DNA of 64,000 nt from Exiguobacterium sp. TNDT2 (lineage in GTDB: Bacteria; Bacillota; Bacilli; Exiguobacteriales; Exiguobacteriaceae), in NCBI RefSeq assembly GCF_003331145.1, contig NZ_QLVE01000001.1, forward strand, positions 186,001 to 250,000, read 5' to 3'. The notes under the pieces are model-generated. The model did not search any database. It saw nothing but the letters and a program-made list of their open reading frames with translations, and was not told the origin of the DNA. Below, piece after piece: positions 42,788 through 51,521 of the stretch (its first letter is position 1; each line of letters opens with the position of its first letter). The position numbers were made by a program, and so were the translations under genes.

Positions 42788-42816
42788 ACTATAGGCGAAT
42801 CAAAGCCCCGCGTCAA
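42788..42816 (-). promoter_or_regulatory. Sigma-A promoter of the VOC leader RNA
   Basis: On the reverse strand TTGACG (42816-42811), 17-base spacer, TATAGT (42793-42788). It lies back-to-back with the htpG promoter; the two -35 boxes are 18 bases apart. Confidence 0.75.
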
Positions 42817-42834
42817 TCTTTTGTTTACATCGGG

Positions 42835-42862
42835 TTGACATCTTCCTAAAAATTAGGATAAT
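42835..42862 (+). promoter_or_regulatory. Sigma-A promoter of htpG
   Basis: TTGACA (42835-42840), 16-base spacer, GATAAT (42857-42862), with the CIRCE element starting nine bases further on. Confidence 0.75.
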
Positions 42863-42870
42863 CAATAGTG

Positions 42871-42897
42871 TTAGCACTCTTATTGGCAGAGTGCCAA
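42871..42897 (+). promoter_or_regulatory. CIRCE element (HrcA operator) before htpG
   Basis: TTAGCACTC (42871-42879), nine-base spacer, GAGTGCCAA (42889-42897). The consensus right arm is GAGTGCTAA, so there is one mismatch. It overlaps the predicted transcript start, the usual position for HrcA repression. Confidence 0.85.
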
Positions 42898-42925
42898 AAT
42901 CGAACAAATAAAAAGGAGAACGATC

Positions 42926-44794
42926 ATGACAAAGAAACAGTTTCAAGCCGAATCGAAACGAATTTTAGAGTTGATGGTCCACTCAATCTATACGCATAAG
43001 GACATCTTCCTGCGCGAGCTCATCTCGAACGCGAGTGACGCCATCGACAAGATGTATTACCGGGCCCTGTCGGACGAGGCAATCGACTTCAACAAAGACG
43101 ACTACTTCATTAAAGTCGAGCTCGACAAGGACGCCCGCACAATCACCATCCGTGACACGGGAATCGGGATGACGGCCGACGAGCTCGAATCGAACCTCGG
43201 CATCATCGCCAAGAGCGGCTCGCTCGCGATGAAGCAGGCGACGAAGATGGAAGAAGACCACAGCCTCATCGGCCAGTTCGGGGTCGGTTTCTACTCGGCG
43301 TTCATGGTCGCCGACCGCGTGACGGTCCGTACCCGCTCGGTCGACAGCGAACAAGGCTACTTGTGGGAATCGGAAGGTACAGACGGCTATACAATTGAGC
43401 CGACAGATAAGACAGACATCGGGACCGAGATCACGTTGCACGTGAAAGCCGATACGGACGACGAGACGTACTCATCATTCCTCGAAGAGTACGAGATCCG
43501 TTCACTCATCAAGAAGCATTCGGACTTCATCCGCTATCCGATCAAGCTCGATGTGACGAAGCACCGTCAAAAAGACGACTCAGACGAGTATGAGGACTAT
43601 ATTGAAGAAGAGACGGTCAACAGCATGGTGCCGATTTGGCGCAAACGGAAGAGCGAACTGTCGGACGAGGACTACAAGGCGTTCTATCACGAGAAACGCT
43701 ACGGCTTCGACGAGCCACTCAAGCACCTCCACTTGAACGTCGACGGCTCGATCCGGTATCAGTCGATTCTCTACATCCCATCGACGGTCCCGTTCGACTA
43801 TTACACGAAAGAGTTCGAGAAAGGGCTCGAGCTATATTCGAACGGCGTCTTGATCATGGAGAAATCGCCTGACCTGCTCCCAGACTATTTCGGTTTCGTC
43901 AAAGGGATGGTCGACTCGGAAGACCTGTCGCTCAACATTTCCCGGGAGATGCTGCAGCAAGACCGTCAACTTCGCGTCATCGCCAAAAACGTGAAGTCGA
44001 AAATCAAAGGCATGCTCGAGAAGATGCTCCAAAACGAGCGTGAGGATTACGAGAAGTTCTTCGAGTCATTCGGCCGTCAAATCAAGTTCGGCGTCTACGA
44101 CCAGTTCGGCGCCGCCAAGGACGAGCTGAAAGACTTGCTCTTGTTCCACTCATCGAACGAGAAGAAGCTCGTCACGCTCAAAGAGTACGTCGAGCGCATG
44201 AAAGACGATCAGAAGTACATCTATTATGCGACGGGTGAATCGATTCACCGCATCGACCTCCTCCCACAGGCGGAACGCCTGAAAGAAGAAGGGTTCGAGA
44301 TTCTCTACTTTACCGAAGAAATCGACGAGTTCGCGATCAAGATGCTCCAGTCGTATGACGACAAAGAGTTTAAGTCGATTGCGAGCGGGGACCTCGGGCT
44401 CGATGACGAGGCGGCCAAGTCGCTCAACGAGGACAACAAGGACTTGTTCGCCTTCATGAAACAAGAACTGGGCGACCGCGTCAAAGAAGTGCGCGCATCT
44501 ACACGTCTCAAGTCACATCCGGTCTGCTTGACGGTCGCCGGCGATGTCTCAATCGAGATGGAGAAGATTTTGAACACGATGCCGAACGGTGGCGGTATGA
44601 AAGCGGAGAAAGTGCTTGAAGTGAACGCCGATCACGCCATCTTCCAGACGTTACAGCGCATCTATAAGGAAGACGAAACGAAAGCGAAACAGTACACCGA
44701 TTTGCTCTATCAGCAGGCGCTCCTCATCGAAGGACTACCGATTGAAGACCCGGTCGCCTATTCGAATGCGGTGTGTGCGTTGATGGCAGAATGA
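42926..44794 (+). CDS. htpG: Chaperone HtpG (Hsp90)
   Basis: The protein has 622 residues, complete. The N-terminal ATPase domain shows [46 protein letters not shown] and GTEITLHV. The middle domain has [13 protein letters not shown] with the catalytic Arg region. The C-terminal dimerisation domain runs to VCALMAE. It is an ATP-driven cytosolic chaperone. The ATG follows AAAAGGAG. Promoter plus CIRCE indicate HrcA control, whereas htpG in Bacillus subtilis is not an HrcA gene. It ends in its own terminator. Confidence 0.97.
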   Translation: MTKKQFQAESKRILELMVHSIYTHKDIFLRELISNASDAIDKMYYRALSDEAIDFNKDDYFIKVELDKDARTITIRDTGIGMTADELESNLGIIAKSGSLAMKQATKMEEDHSLIGQFGVGFYSAFMVADRVTVRTRSVDSEQGYLWESEGTDGYTIEPTDKTDIGTEITLHVKADTDDETYSSFLEEYEIRSLIKKHSDFIRYPIKLDVTKHRQKDDSDEYEDYIEEETVNSMVPIWRKRKSELSDEDYKAFYHEKRYGFDEPLKHLHLNVDGSIRYQSILYIPSTVPFDYYTKEFEKGLELYSNGVLIMEKSPDLLPDYFGFVKGMVDSEDLSLNISREMLQQDRQLRVIAKNVKSKIKGMLEKMLQNEREDYEKFFESFGRQIKFGVYDQFGAAKDELKDLLLFHSSNEKKLVTLKEYVERMKDDQKYIYYATGESIHRIDLLPQAERLKEEGFEILYFTEEIDEFAIKMLQSYDDKEFKSIASGDLGLDDEAAKSLNEDNKDLFAFMKQELGDRVKEVRASTRLKSHPVCLTVAGDVSIEMEKILNTMPNGGGMKAEKVLEVNADHAIFQTLQRIYKEDETKAKQYTDLLYQQALLIEGLPIEDPVAYSNAVCALMAE

Positions 44795-44802
44795 TGGAAA
44801 GG

Positions 44803-44826
44803 CAGAGGGCGACCTCTGTCTTTTTC
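44803..44826 (+). terminator. Terminator of htpG
   Basis: CAGAGG, loop GCGA, CCTCTG, then T5. Confidence 0.7.
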
Positions 44827-44890
44827 ATTTATTCGTATGGAGACGTGATACAATTTAACGTAGACGGAATTCTTGGGAATGAGGTGTCGT

Positions 44891-45688
44891 ATGCTGTTCG
44901 AAAAAAATAAGTTATATAAACGATCTGAGCTTCACGATCGTTATGGTGGAAGTCGACAACGAGGGATTAGTACCCCAAACAAACATAAACTCATCTTTAT
45001 ATTCGATAGTGGAATGGACGAAGAGTTTGGCTACAAAAACGGTTGGAATGAAGATGACGGTCTCTACTATTACAGCGGAGAAGGACAGGAAGGCAATCAA
45101 TCGTTCTCTTTTGGAAACAAAGCGCTTCTGAACCATGTAGAGAACGGTGAAGACGTTTATTTATTCGAATCGCTTGGACGAGGGACTTATCGCTTTGTCG
45201 ATCAACTCATTTTAATTGGTTATGATATTCAATTTGGAATTGATAAATATCACAATCAACGAGAAGTGATCGTCTTTGCGTTTGAACCACTGCATGTAAT
45301 TCAGGAAGAAGCCCAGCAGTTCTCATCGACGATGCGCTATAAATCAATTGAAGAGTTAGAGGAAATTGCATCTCGCGATCCAAAACGAGCAACTGGTTTA
45401 AGCATGTCCGCCCGAAAATTACAAGTACGCGAACAAACAGCGGCGCTTCGTTATTATGTGCTGGCTCGTGCCAATAACTGTTGCGAAGCTTGTGAGCAAC
45501 CAGCTCCGTTTGAAACGGAAAACGGACCTTATCTCGAGCTCCACTCGCTCTACAAAGAATCCGATGATGGCTTGTCGCAACCTGACCAAGTTGTAGCAGT
45601 TTGTCCGAACTGTCACGCTCGCCTCCATAAAGGCATAGATCGAGTAGAATTTAATCAAGACATCATCCATAAGATTCAGCAACCTTGA
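44891..45688 (+). CDS. HNH endonuclease with modified-DNA-binding-type N-terminal domain
   Basis: The protein has 265 residues. Residues 18-135 follow a pattern I associate with N-terminal domains of HNH restriction enzymes that act on modified DNA (SBD/McrA-like): RYGGSRQRGIS, then IFIFDSG, GWNEDDGLYYYSGEGQEGNQ and GNKALLNHVENGEDVYLFE. The C-terminal HNH has C198-x2-C201, H218, and C238-P-N-C241-H242...H246. The usual His-His doublet is His-Ser here. Binding to phosphorothioate DNA would follow from an SBD identity but is inference. The start at 44891 has GAGGTG close before. Base composition is more AT-rich than htpG or ahpC, suggesting acquisition. No modification genes are adjacent. Confidence 0.75.
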   Translation: MLFEKNKLYKRSELHDRYGGSRQRGISTPNKHKLIFIFDSGMDEEFGYKNGWNEDDGLYYYSGEGQEGNQSFSFGNKALLNHVENGEDVYLFESLGRGTYRFVDQLILIGYDIQFGIDKYHNQREVIVFAFEPLHVIQEEAQQFSSTMRYKSIEELEEIASRDPKRATGLSMSARKLQVREQTAALRYYVLARANNCCEACEQPAPFETENGPYLELHSLYKESDDGLSQPDQVVAVCPNCHARLHKGIDRVEFNQDIIHKIQQP

Positions 45689-45712
45689 TCTGCCTTCAGA
45701 TTAAGGTTTTTT
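45681..45712 (+). terminator. Terminator of the HNH gene
   Basis: AACCTTGATCTG (45681-45692) with CAGATTAAGGTT (45697-45708), one mismatch, then T-run. Confidence 0.8.
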
Positions 45713-45883
45713 ATTTGTAATTGATAATCTAGTGATTTATGACGAGAATCATGGATTCATTTCTTCATCGAACCTATGTCTCTGAATTAGGTTTTATTTT
45801 TTTTGCATAGGTTATTGAAAACAAAATCACATTTATTTTGTAATCGTTTTCTTTCCTTTTATCAAGCGTTTTATCCGTTCAAC

Positions 45884-45897
45884 GTTGATATATCAAC
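45884..45897. promoter_or_regulatory. Perfect palindrome GTTGATATATCAAC
   Basis: A 14-bp perfect palindrome about 75 bases upstream of the PerR-like box. Its size and position suit a second regulator of ahpC; I cannot name one. Confidence 0.35.
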
Positions 45898-45958
45898 ATT
45901 TTACCATACATGCAAACGTCTTGACATTTTTGGCGGGTTATATGAAGTTAGTATTACA

Positions 45959-45973
45959 TTATAATTATTCTAG
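45959..45973. promoter_or_regulatory. PerR-type box before ahpC
   Basis: TTATAATTATTCTAG agrees with the PerR consensus TTATAATNATTATAA at 13 of 15 positions. It covers a -10-like TATAAT (45960-45965), a place where PerR would block transcription of ahpCF until peroxide oxidises it. Confidence 0.7.
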
Positions 45974-45993
45974 TAGAGACGAAAGTCCACTAG
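45970..45993 (+). promoter_or_regulatory. 5' leader hairpin of ahpC
   Basis: CTAGT (45970-45974) pairs with ACTAG (45989-45993); inside, GAC-GAAA-GTC closes with a GNRA-type tetraloop. With a start point near 45972 the hairpin would be at the very 5' end of the mRNA, the place where stabilising stem-loops occur. Confidence 0.4.
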
Positions 45994-46020
45994 AGTAAAA
46001 AAACAAGGAGGACATATCCA

Positions 46021-46584
46021 ATGTCATTAATCGGCAAAGAAATCTTACCTTTCAAAGCACAAGCATTCCAAACAGGTGAATTCCTCGAAGTATCGGACAA
46101 CGACTTCAAAGGTCAATGGAGCGTCGTTTGCTTCTACCCGGCTGACTTCACATTCGTCTGCCCAACTGAACTTGAAGACCTTCAAAACGAATATGCGACA
46201 CTCAAAAACCTCGGCGTCGAAGTCTACTCAGTATCGACTGACACACACTTCACGCACAAAGCATGGCACGAAACATCAGAGAAAATCGGCAAAATCGAGT
46301 ACATCATGATCGGTGACCCATCACACACAATCTCACGTAACTTCGACGTCTTGAACGAAGAAGATGGCCTTGCTGACCGCGGTACGTTCATCATCGACCC
46401 AGACGGCGTCATCCAAACAGTTGAAATCAACGCAGACGGTATCGGCCGTGACGCAAGCACGCTCGTCAACAAAATTAAAGCGGCACAATACGTCCGCAAC
46501 AACCCAGGCGAAGTTTGCCCGGCGAAATGGGAAGAAGGATCTGCAACACTTCGCCCGAGCCTCGACCTCGTCGGCAAGTTGTAA
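46021..46584 (+). CDS. ahpC: Alkyl hydroperoxide reductase subunit C (peroxiredoxin)
   Basis: The protein has 187 residues. The peroxidatic Cys lies in [14 protein letters not shown] and the resolving Cys in [11 protein letters not shown], the two-Cys pattern of AhpC. It reduces hydrogen peroxide and organic peroxides and is recycled by AhpF. AAGGAGG precedes the ATG. The gene is 12 bases upstream of ahpF. A PerR-like box lies upstream. Confidence 0.97.
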   Translation: MSLIGKEILPFKAQAFQTGEFLEVSDNDFKGQWSVVCFYPADFTFVCPTELEDLQNEYATLKNLGVEVYSVSTDTHFTHKAWHETSEKIGKIEYIMIGDPSHTISRNFDVLNEEDGLADRGTFIIDPDGVIQTVEINADGIGRDASTLVNKIKAAQYVRNNPGEVCPAKWEEGSATLRPSLDLVGKL

Positions 46585-46596
46585 GGAGCGGATTTC

Positions 46597-48120
46597 ATGT
46601 TAGAAGCAGATATTAAACAACAGTTGGACCAATATCTCCAGCTCATGGAGGGCGACGTCGTCCTCCGTGTCAGCGCTGGAGACGACGCGGTCTCTAAAGA
46701 GATGCTCGACCTCGTGAATGAACTCGCGAGCATGTCATCACGCATCTCGGTCGAGCATGTCACGCTCGAACGCACACCAAGCTTTAGCGTGAGCCGTCCG
46801 TCTGAAGAGACAGGGATTGTCTTCGCAGGGATTCCGCTCGGTCACGAGTTCACGTCACTCGTCCTCGCGTTGCTCCAAGTGAGCGGCCGGGCGCCGAAAG
46901 TGGACGCGGATGCAATCAAACAGATTCAAAACATTCAAGGCACGTACCACTTCGAATCGTATATCAGCCTCAGCTGCCACAACTGCCCGGACGTCGTCCA
47001 GGCACTCAACGTCATGAGCGTCCTCAACCCGAACATCTCACACACGATGATCGACGGTGGCGCGTTCAAGGCAGAAGTGGAAGCGAAAGAGATCATGGCT
47101 GTCCCGACCGTCTTCTTGAACGGTGAGGCGTTCGGCAACGGACGCATGTCACTTGAAGAGATTTTGGCGAAACTCGGAACTGGTCCTGACGCTTCGGCGT
47201 TTGAAAACAAAGACCCGTATGACGTCCTCGTCATCGGTGGCGGCCCAGCCGGTGCGAGCGCAGCGGTTTACGCGGCTCGTAAAGGCATCCGGACCGGCAT
47301 CGTCGCGGAACGCTTTGGTGGTCAAGTGATGGACACGATGGGGATTGAGAACTTCATTGGCACATCTTACACGGAAGGCCCGAAACTCGTCGCGAGCTTG
47401 GAAGAGCACGTGAAAGAATACGGCATCGACGTCATGAACCTCCAGCGCGCGAAGCGTCTTGAGAAAACTGACCTCGTCGAAGTCGAACTTGAGAACGGTG
47501 CCGTCTTGAAGAGTAAGAGCGTCATCCTGTCGACTGGTGCACGCTGGCGTAACGTCAACGTCCCAGGTGAAGCTGAGTTCAAAAACAAAGGTGTGGCCTA
47601 CTGCCCGCACTGTGACGGCCCTCTCTTCGAAGGCAAGCGCGTCGCAGTCATCGGTGGCGGCAACTCTGGAATTGAAGCAGCGATCGACCTCGCTGGGATT
47701 GTTAAACACGTGACGGTGCTCGAGTTCGCTTCTGAGCTCAAAGCCGACCAAGTGCTTCAAGACCGTCTCCACAGCCTCCCGAACGTGACCGTCGTCACGA
47801 ACGCACAGACGACAGAAATCACGGGTACGGACAAAGTGAACGGCATCTCGTACTTGTCTCGTGAGACGAACGAGACGCATCACGTCGAACTCGAAGGCGT
47901 TTTCGTCCAAATCGGCCTCGTCCCGAACACGGACTGGCTCGACTCGGTCGAACGCAACAACTTCGGTGAGATCGTCGTTGACCGTCATGGCGCGACGAAC
48001 GTCCCAGGTGTGTTCGCAGCAGGCGACTGCACGAACAGCGCCTACAAACAAATCATCATCTCGATGGGCTCTGGTGCGACTGCCGCACTCGGTGCTTTCG
48101 ATTATATGATTCGTAACTAA
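46597..48120 (+). CDS. ahpF: Alkyl hydroperoxide reductase subunit F
   Basis: The protein has 507 residues. The N-terminal double-thioredoxin domain carries SCHNCPD (C127-x2-C130), followed by the FAD motif [21 protein letters not shown], the redox pair YCPHCDGP and the NADH motif [19 protein letters not shown], with [16 protein letters not shown] near the end. It transfers electrons from NADH to AhpC. The start is 12 bases after ahpC with GGAGC as ribosome site. A strong terminator follows. Confidence 0.97.
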   Translation: MLEADIKQQLDQYLQLMEGDVVLRVSAGDDAVSKEMLDLVNELASMSSRISVEHVTLERTPSFSVSRPSEETGIVFAGIPLGHEFTSLVLALLQVSGRAPKVDADAIKQIQNIQGTYHFESYISLSCHNCPDVVQALNVMSVLNPNISHTMIDGGAFKAEVEAKEIMAVPTVFLNGEAFGNGRMSLEEILAKLGTGPDASAFENKDPYDVLVIGGGPAGASAAVYAARKGIRTGIVAERFGGQVMDTMGIENFIGTSYTEGPKLVASLEEHVKEYGIDVMNLQRAKRLEKTDLVEVELENGAVLKSKSVILSTGARWRNVNVPGEAEFKNKGVAYCPHCDGPLFEGKRVAVIGGGNSGIEAAIDLAGIVKHVTVLEFASELKADQVLQDRLHSLPNVTVVTNAQTTEITGTDKVNGISYLSRETNETHHVELEGVFVQIGLVPNTDWLDSVERNNFGEIVVDRHGATNVPGVFAAGDCTNSAYKQIIISMGSGATAALGAFDYMIRN

Positions 48121-48127
48121 GCGAAAA

Positions 48128-48156
48128 CGCGTCCTCACATTGGAGGACGCGTTTTT
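48128..48156. terminator. Bidirectional terminator after ahpF
   Basis: CGCGTCCTC, loop ACATTG, GAGGACGCG with flanking A- and T-runs, between convergent genes. Confidence 0.85.
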
Positions 48157-48548
48157 ATAATGTCTCCCGAATCTGGCACAAACAAGACTCGGTCCCCTGA
48201 ATCGATCTCAAATAGATAGACACGGTTCGGTTGGAACGGATTCCATCCTTCGTTCACCACTCCGACATCGTTCACATACTTCACGTTCTCATAATCTTGT
48301 TGAAGGCGATACTCCGCTTCAGCGACCGAATAGTGCGGTAACCCGAAATAGATGGCGCCCGCAATCAATAGGGAGATGAAGCCGCCTCTCCTAATCCGAT
48401 GACGTTGATCCAACTCCTTCATTCCAATCAACGTCACCACAATCATGCTAATTGCCATGCCAAACGCCGCCGAATTCCCGTACCAAGCCTCATTGACGAA
48501 CATCATTCCCCCAATCGTCAATATGCCGAGCATCCACCACCACTTCAT
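48135..48548 (-). CDS. Uncharacterised membrane protein
   Basis: The protein has 137 residues. It opens MKWWWMLGILTIGGMMFV with two or three hydrophobic segments (about 2-20, 26-45 and 58-75), then a soluble C-terminal domain (YRLQQDYENVKYVNDVGVV...YLFEIDSGDRVLFVPDSGDI). No family recognised. Earlier GTG/ATG codons at 48557 and 48554 are too close to the GAGG site; 48548 is eight bases away. It overlaps the ahpF terminator at its 3' end. Confidence 0.5.
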   Translation of the reverse strand: MKWWWMLGILTIGGMMFVNEAWYGNSAAFGMAISMIVVTLIGMKELDQRHRIRRGGFISLLIAGAIYFGLPHYSVAEAEYRLQQDYENVKYVNDVGVVNEGWNPFQPNRVYLFEIDSGDRVLFVPDSGDIIKTRPPM

Positions 48549-48626
48549 CCCCATCACCTCATGTCAATTATCCCAAAAATAGGAAAATAGGCAACGATAT
48601 TCTGATTCACGGCAGCCGATTCAAAC

Positions 48627-48652
48627 GTTTGATTCCCCGGGAAAGTGGAATA
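48627..48652 (+). promoter_or_regulatory. SigB-type promoter candidate for the aldo-keto reductase
   Basis: GTTTGA (48627-48632), 14-base spacer, GGAATA (48647-48652): same -35 and spacing as the site at 2952. It lies 38 bases before the start codon. Confidence 0.45.
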
Positions 48653-48690
48653 TCGGACAAGAGAACGGATTTTGAATGAGGAGGCATTTT

Positions 48691-49527
48691 ATGAATATCC
48701 CAACCATCAAACTACATGACGGCTACGAGATTCCGGCCATCGGACTCGGCACTGTCTATTTACGAGGCGAACCGGGTGTTGACGCCATCACATGCGCCAT
48801 CCGCAACGGCTATCGTCTCATCGATTCGGCGATTCGCTATGACAATGAAGGGGCAGTCGGCGAAGCCGTCCGCCAATCCGGCATCCCGCGCGAGCAGCTG
48901 TTTTTGACGTCGAAGCTGCGGGCTCAATATTTTAATTATGATGATGCACTCGAGATGATTCGTGAGTCACTTTACCGGGCAAATCTCGACTATTGGGACT
49001 TGTTCCTATTGCATTGGCCGAACCCGAAACAAGACAAATATGTCGAGGCGTGGCGCGCGCTCATCCAAGCGAAAGAAAACGGATGGATTCGCTCCATCGG
49101 CGTCTCGAACTTTATGCCCGAGCATCTCGACCGGTTGATTGAGGAGACAGGTGAGACACCGGTCATCAACCAAATCGAGATGCACCCGTACTTCTCACAA
49201 GTCGAGCAACGTCAGGCTGACAAAGAGCGCGGTATCGTCACCGAGGCCTGGAGCCCGTTGAGCCGAGCCCGTACCGTCACTCATGACGAGACGATCGCCG
49301 AGCTGGCACGACAAAAAGGCAAAACCGTGTCTCAAGTTATTCTGCGTTGGCACGTCCAACTCGGTGTCATCCCGCTCCCGCGTTCATCGAGCGAGTTGCA
49401 CCAAAAAGAGAATCTCGATGTCTTCAACTTCGAATTGACGGAGGAAGAGATGGAGACAATCAACGCGCTGACAAAGCCAGATGGCCGCATCGACAACCAA
49501 GATCCGAGAGAATACGAGGAATATTGA
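48691..49527 (+). CDS. Aldo/keto reductase
   Basis: The protein has 278 residues. The catalytic tetrad is complete: Asp and Tyr in LIDSAIRYDNEGAVGEA, Lys in LTSKLRA and His in DLFLLHWPNP. GVSNFMPEHLDRL and VINQIEMHPYF are AKR signatures, and IPLPRSS near residue 230 is the NADPH motif. Members reduce aldehydes such as methylglyoxal. The start at 48691 has GGAGG seven bases upstream; an in-frame ATG 15 bases earlier overlaps that site. Terminator follows; monocistronic under a SigB-like promoter. Confidence 0.9.
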   Translation: MNIPTIKLHDGYEIPAIGLGTVYLRGEPGVDAITCAIRNGYRLIDSAIRYDNEGAVGEAVRQSGIPREQLFLTSKLRAQYFNYDDALEMIRESLYRANLDYWDLFLLHWPNPKQDKYVEAWRALIQAKENGWIRSIGVSNFMPEHLDRLIEETGETPVINQIEMHPYFSQVEQRQADKERGIVTEAWSPLSRARTVTHDETIAELARQKGKTVSQVILRWHVQLGVIPLPRSSSELHQKENLDVFNFELTEEEMETINALTKPDGRIDNQDPREYEEY

Positions 49528-49529
49528 TC

Positions 49530-49564
49530 AAATCGGATTGAGCATGCGCTCAATCCGATTTTTG
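49530..49564 (+). terminator. Terminator of the aldo-keto reductase gene
   Basis: AAATCGGATTGAGC, loop ATGC region, GCTCAATCCGATTT, then T-run. Confidence 0.85.
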
Positions 49565-49600
49565 TATATATTCGAACTAAACGACGTTAAGGAGAATCTT

Positions 49601-50014
49601 ATGCTATCTCAACAACGAAAAGATATGATTACCATCTTGAAACGAGAAGTCGTACCTTATTTGCGGTCGCAGCAATTCCAAGGATCATTTCCTCACTTTC
49701 GACGCCTTCAATCCGACCAGATTGATTTAATCACGTTTCAATTCAATCGTCATGGTGGCTCGTTCATCATCGAATTGGCTCAAGCTTCGGCCGCTGGTTT
49801 TCAAACATATTGGGGAGAACAAATCACTCCACAAAAAATGACCGCCCACGATGTCGACGTCGACGCGCGACGAAGACTGGGCAGTCATTCTTCATATGAA
49901 GACGGTATTTGGTTCTCTTACGAATCAGCTCAATCTGAACAAGACTATATACGTGTGGCGCAACAAGTCATTGCTTCATTTGAACAAGATGTTTCGCATG
50001 AAGCGAGAAATTGA
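49601..50014 (+). CDS. DUF4304 domain protein
   Basis: The protein has 137 residues. The layout KREVVPYLRSQQFQGSFPHFRRLQSDQIDLITFQFNRHGGSFIIELA is that of DUF4304 proteins (often close to contact-dependent toxin or immunity loci, though none is visible here). No catalytic motif. The start at 49601 follows AAGGAGA. It converges on metQ with no gap, the stop codons abutting. Confidence 0.65.
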   Translation: MLSQQRKDMITILKREVVPYLRSQQFQGSFPHFRRLQSDQIDLITFQFNRHGGSFIIELAQASAAGFQTYWGEQITPQKMTAHDVDVDARRRLGSHSSYEDGIWFSYESAQSEQDYIRVAQQVIASFEQDVSHEARN

Positions 50015-50833
50015 TTAAAACGCCGGAATCGCTGTCTCGTCGTAATTCTCTTCCAAGAACGCACGGACTTCGTCACTTGTGAGTGCTTCGCCGAGTTTCT
50101 GAATCGCTTCTTCATCTTTGTTGTCTTCACGAGCCACGAGCGTGATGGCGAAGTCGTTCTCGACACCTTCCGTCAAGAGGGCATCGCTCTTCGGCGTCAA
50201 GCCGAGTGGAGCCGCATAGGCCGGCGTCATGAGGACCGCGTCGACGTCGTCATACGCACGCGCAAGCATGAGCAAATCGACTTCCTCGAACTTGAGGTTC
50301 TTCGGGTTTTCCGTGATATCGGCTTGCGTGTAATACGAACCATTTTTCTCACCGAGCTCGATCACATCGTGCTGCGCGAGCAACGAGAGCGAACGGTCGA
50401 TGTTCGACACGTCGTTCGCGATGGCGATTGTCGCGCCTTCCGGGATGTCGTCCATGTTGTCATACTCTTTCGAGTAGACGCCGTAGTTGGCGAAGTAAAT
50501 CGGTTCAATCGGGACGAGGTTGGCGTCATTGCTGCGGTTGAACTCTTCCATGTACGGGACGTGCTGGAAGAAGTTCGCATCGACTTCTTTCGCTGCGAGC
50601 GCCGTGTTCGGTTGGACGTTGTCACCGAGGACGACGATTTCGAGCTCGATATTGTCTTCTGCGAGTTGTTCTTTCGCGATTTCAAGCATATCCGTCATCG
50701 GTGGGATGAGCGATGCGACTTTGAGCGTCTGCGGTTCGTTTGACGGGGCTTCCGTCGTGTTCGTTTCGGTATCGTTCCCACATGCCGCGAGGACGAGTGT
50801 AAGTGAGGCGAAGAGCGCCATTAATTTTTTCAT
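50015..50833 (-). CDS. metQ: MetQ-family substrate-binding lipoprotein
   Basis: The protein has 272 residues. A lipoprotein signal ends LVLAACGND with the lipobox Cys at residue 18, then an acidic linker, then the NlpA/MetQ domain (LKVASLIPPMTDMLEIAKEQL, FANYGVYSKEY). It captures methionine (or another small amino-acid-like ligand) outside the membrane. It is the third gene of the reverse operon metN-metI-metQ, 25 bases after metI. Confidence 0.88.
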   Translation of the reverse strand: MKKLMALFASLTLVLAACGNDTETNTTEAPSNEPQTLKVASLIPPMTDMLEIAKEQLAEDNIELEIVVLGDNVQPNTALAAKEVDANFFQHVPYMEEFNRSNDANLVPIEPIYFANYGVYSKEYDNMDDIPEGATIAIANDVSNIDRSLSLLAQHDVIELGEKNGSYYTQADITENPKNLKFEEVDLLMLARAYDDVDAVLMTPAYAAPLGLTPKSDALLTEGVENDFAITLVAREDNKDEEAIQKLGEALTSDEVRAFLEENYDETAIPAF

Positions 50834-50858
50834 TGGTTCTCCTTCTTTCTGTGTTTGA

Positions 50859-51521
50859 TTAGCGTTTGTCGATGAGCCGCGCCACCGTCGTGCCGGTGAA
50901 CTGAATCATCTGGACGAAGACGAGCATGATCAAAATCATGTACATCATCAATTCTGTCTTAAATTGTTGATAACCATAGCGGATGGCAAAGTCGCCGATG
51001 CCACCGCCCCCGACCACCCCCATGATGGTCGAGTACGAGATGAAGCTAATGATTGACGTCGTCAGCCCGAGGACGAGACCGGAACGGGCCTCGACGTATA
51101 AGAACTTGAAGATGACGTCTTTGATGGACGCCCCCATCGACACGGCCGCCTCGACGACGCCGCGCGGCACGTCAAGGAGTGACTGTTCGACGAGGCGCGA
51201 GTAATGGGCGATGGCGATGATGGCGAGCGGCACGGTTGCCGCCGCCGTCCCGATGGCCGTTCCGATGATGAGCCGCGTAAATGGAATCAAAAACACGACG
51301 AGTAATAGGAACGGGAACGAGCGGACGATATTGACGACCAAGTTGAGCACGGAGAAGACGGCCCCATTCTCGAGCAGCTGTCCTTTTCGTGACAAGTAGA
51401 GCCATGTCCCGAGCGGCAGGCCGAGGATGACGGCCGCGAGAATCGAGACACCGACCATGATGAACGTCTCCCCGATCGATTGCCAAATCTCAGTCTGATA
51501 TTGCAGAAGCACCTCAGGCAT
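50859..51521 (-). CDS. metI: MetI-family ABC permease
   Basis: The protein has 220 residues and five membrane helices. The EAA loop is EAAVSMGASIKDVIFKFLYVEARSGLVLGL, which docks on MetN. Earlier codons (GTG at 51530) are possible, but AGGTGAG sits best for the ATG at 51521, giving an eight-base overlap with metN. Part of the metNIQ transporter. Confidence 0.88.
   Translation of the reverse strand: MPEVLLQYQTEIWQSIGETFIMVGVSILAAVILGLPLGTWLYLSRKGQLLENGAVFSVLNLVVNIVRSFPFLLLVVFLIPFTRLIIGTAIGTAAATVPLAIIAIAHYSRLVEQSLLDVPRGVVEAAVSMGASIKDVIFKFLYVEARSGLVLGLTTSIISFISYSTIMGVVGGGGIGDFAIRYGYQQFKTELMMYMILIMLVFVQMIQFTGTTVARLIDKR

Larger units (their letters stand above)
45713..46020. other. Regulatory gap upstream of ahpC
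   Basis: About 300 AT-rich bases with no gene. It holds a 14-bp palindrome (45884-45897), a PerR-like box (45959-45973), a leader hairpin (45970-45993), and a loose inverted repeat AACCTATG...CATAGGTT (about 45774-45812) of unknown meaning. Confidence 0.6.

Noticed and set aside
47149-48138. Long open frame antisense to ahpF (329 codons)
   Set aside because: It mirrors the codon structure of ahpF, has no ribosome site and shows no protein-like motifs.
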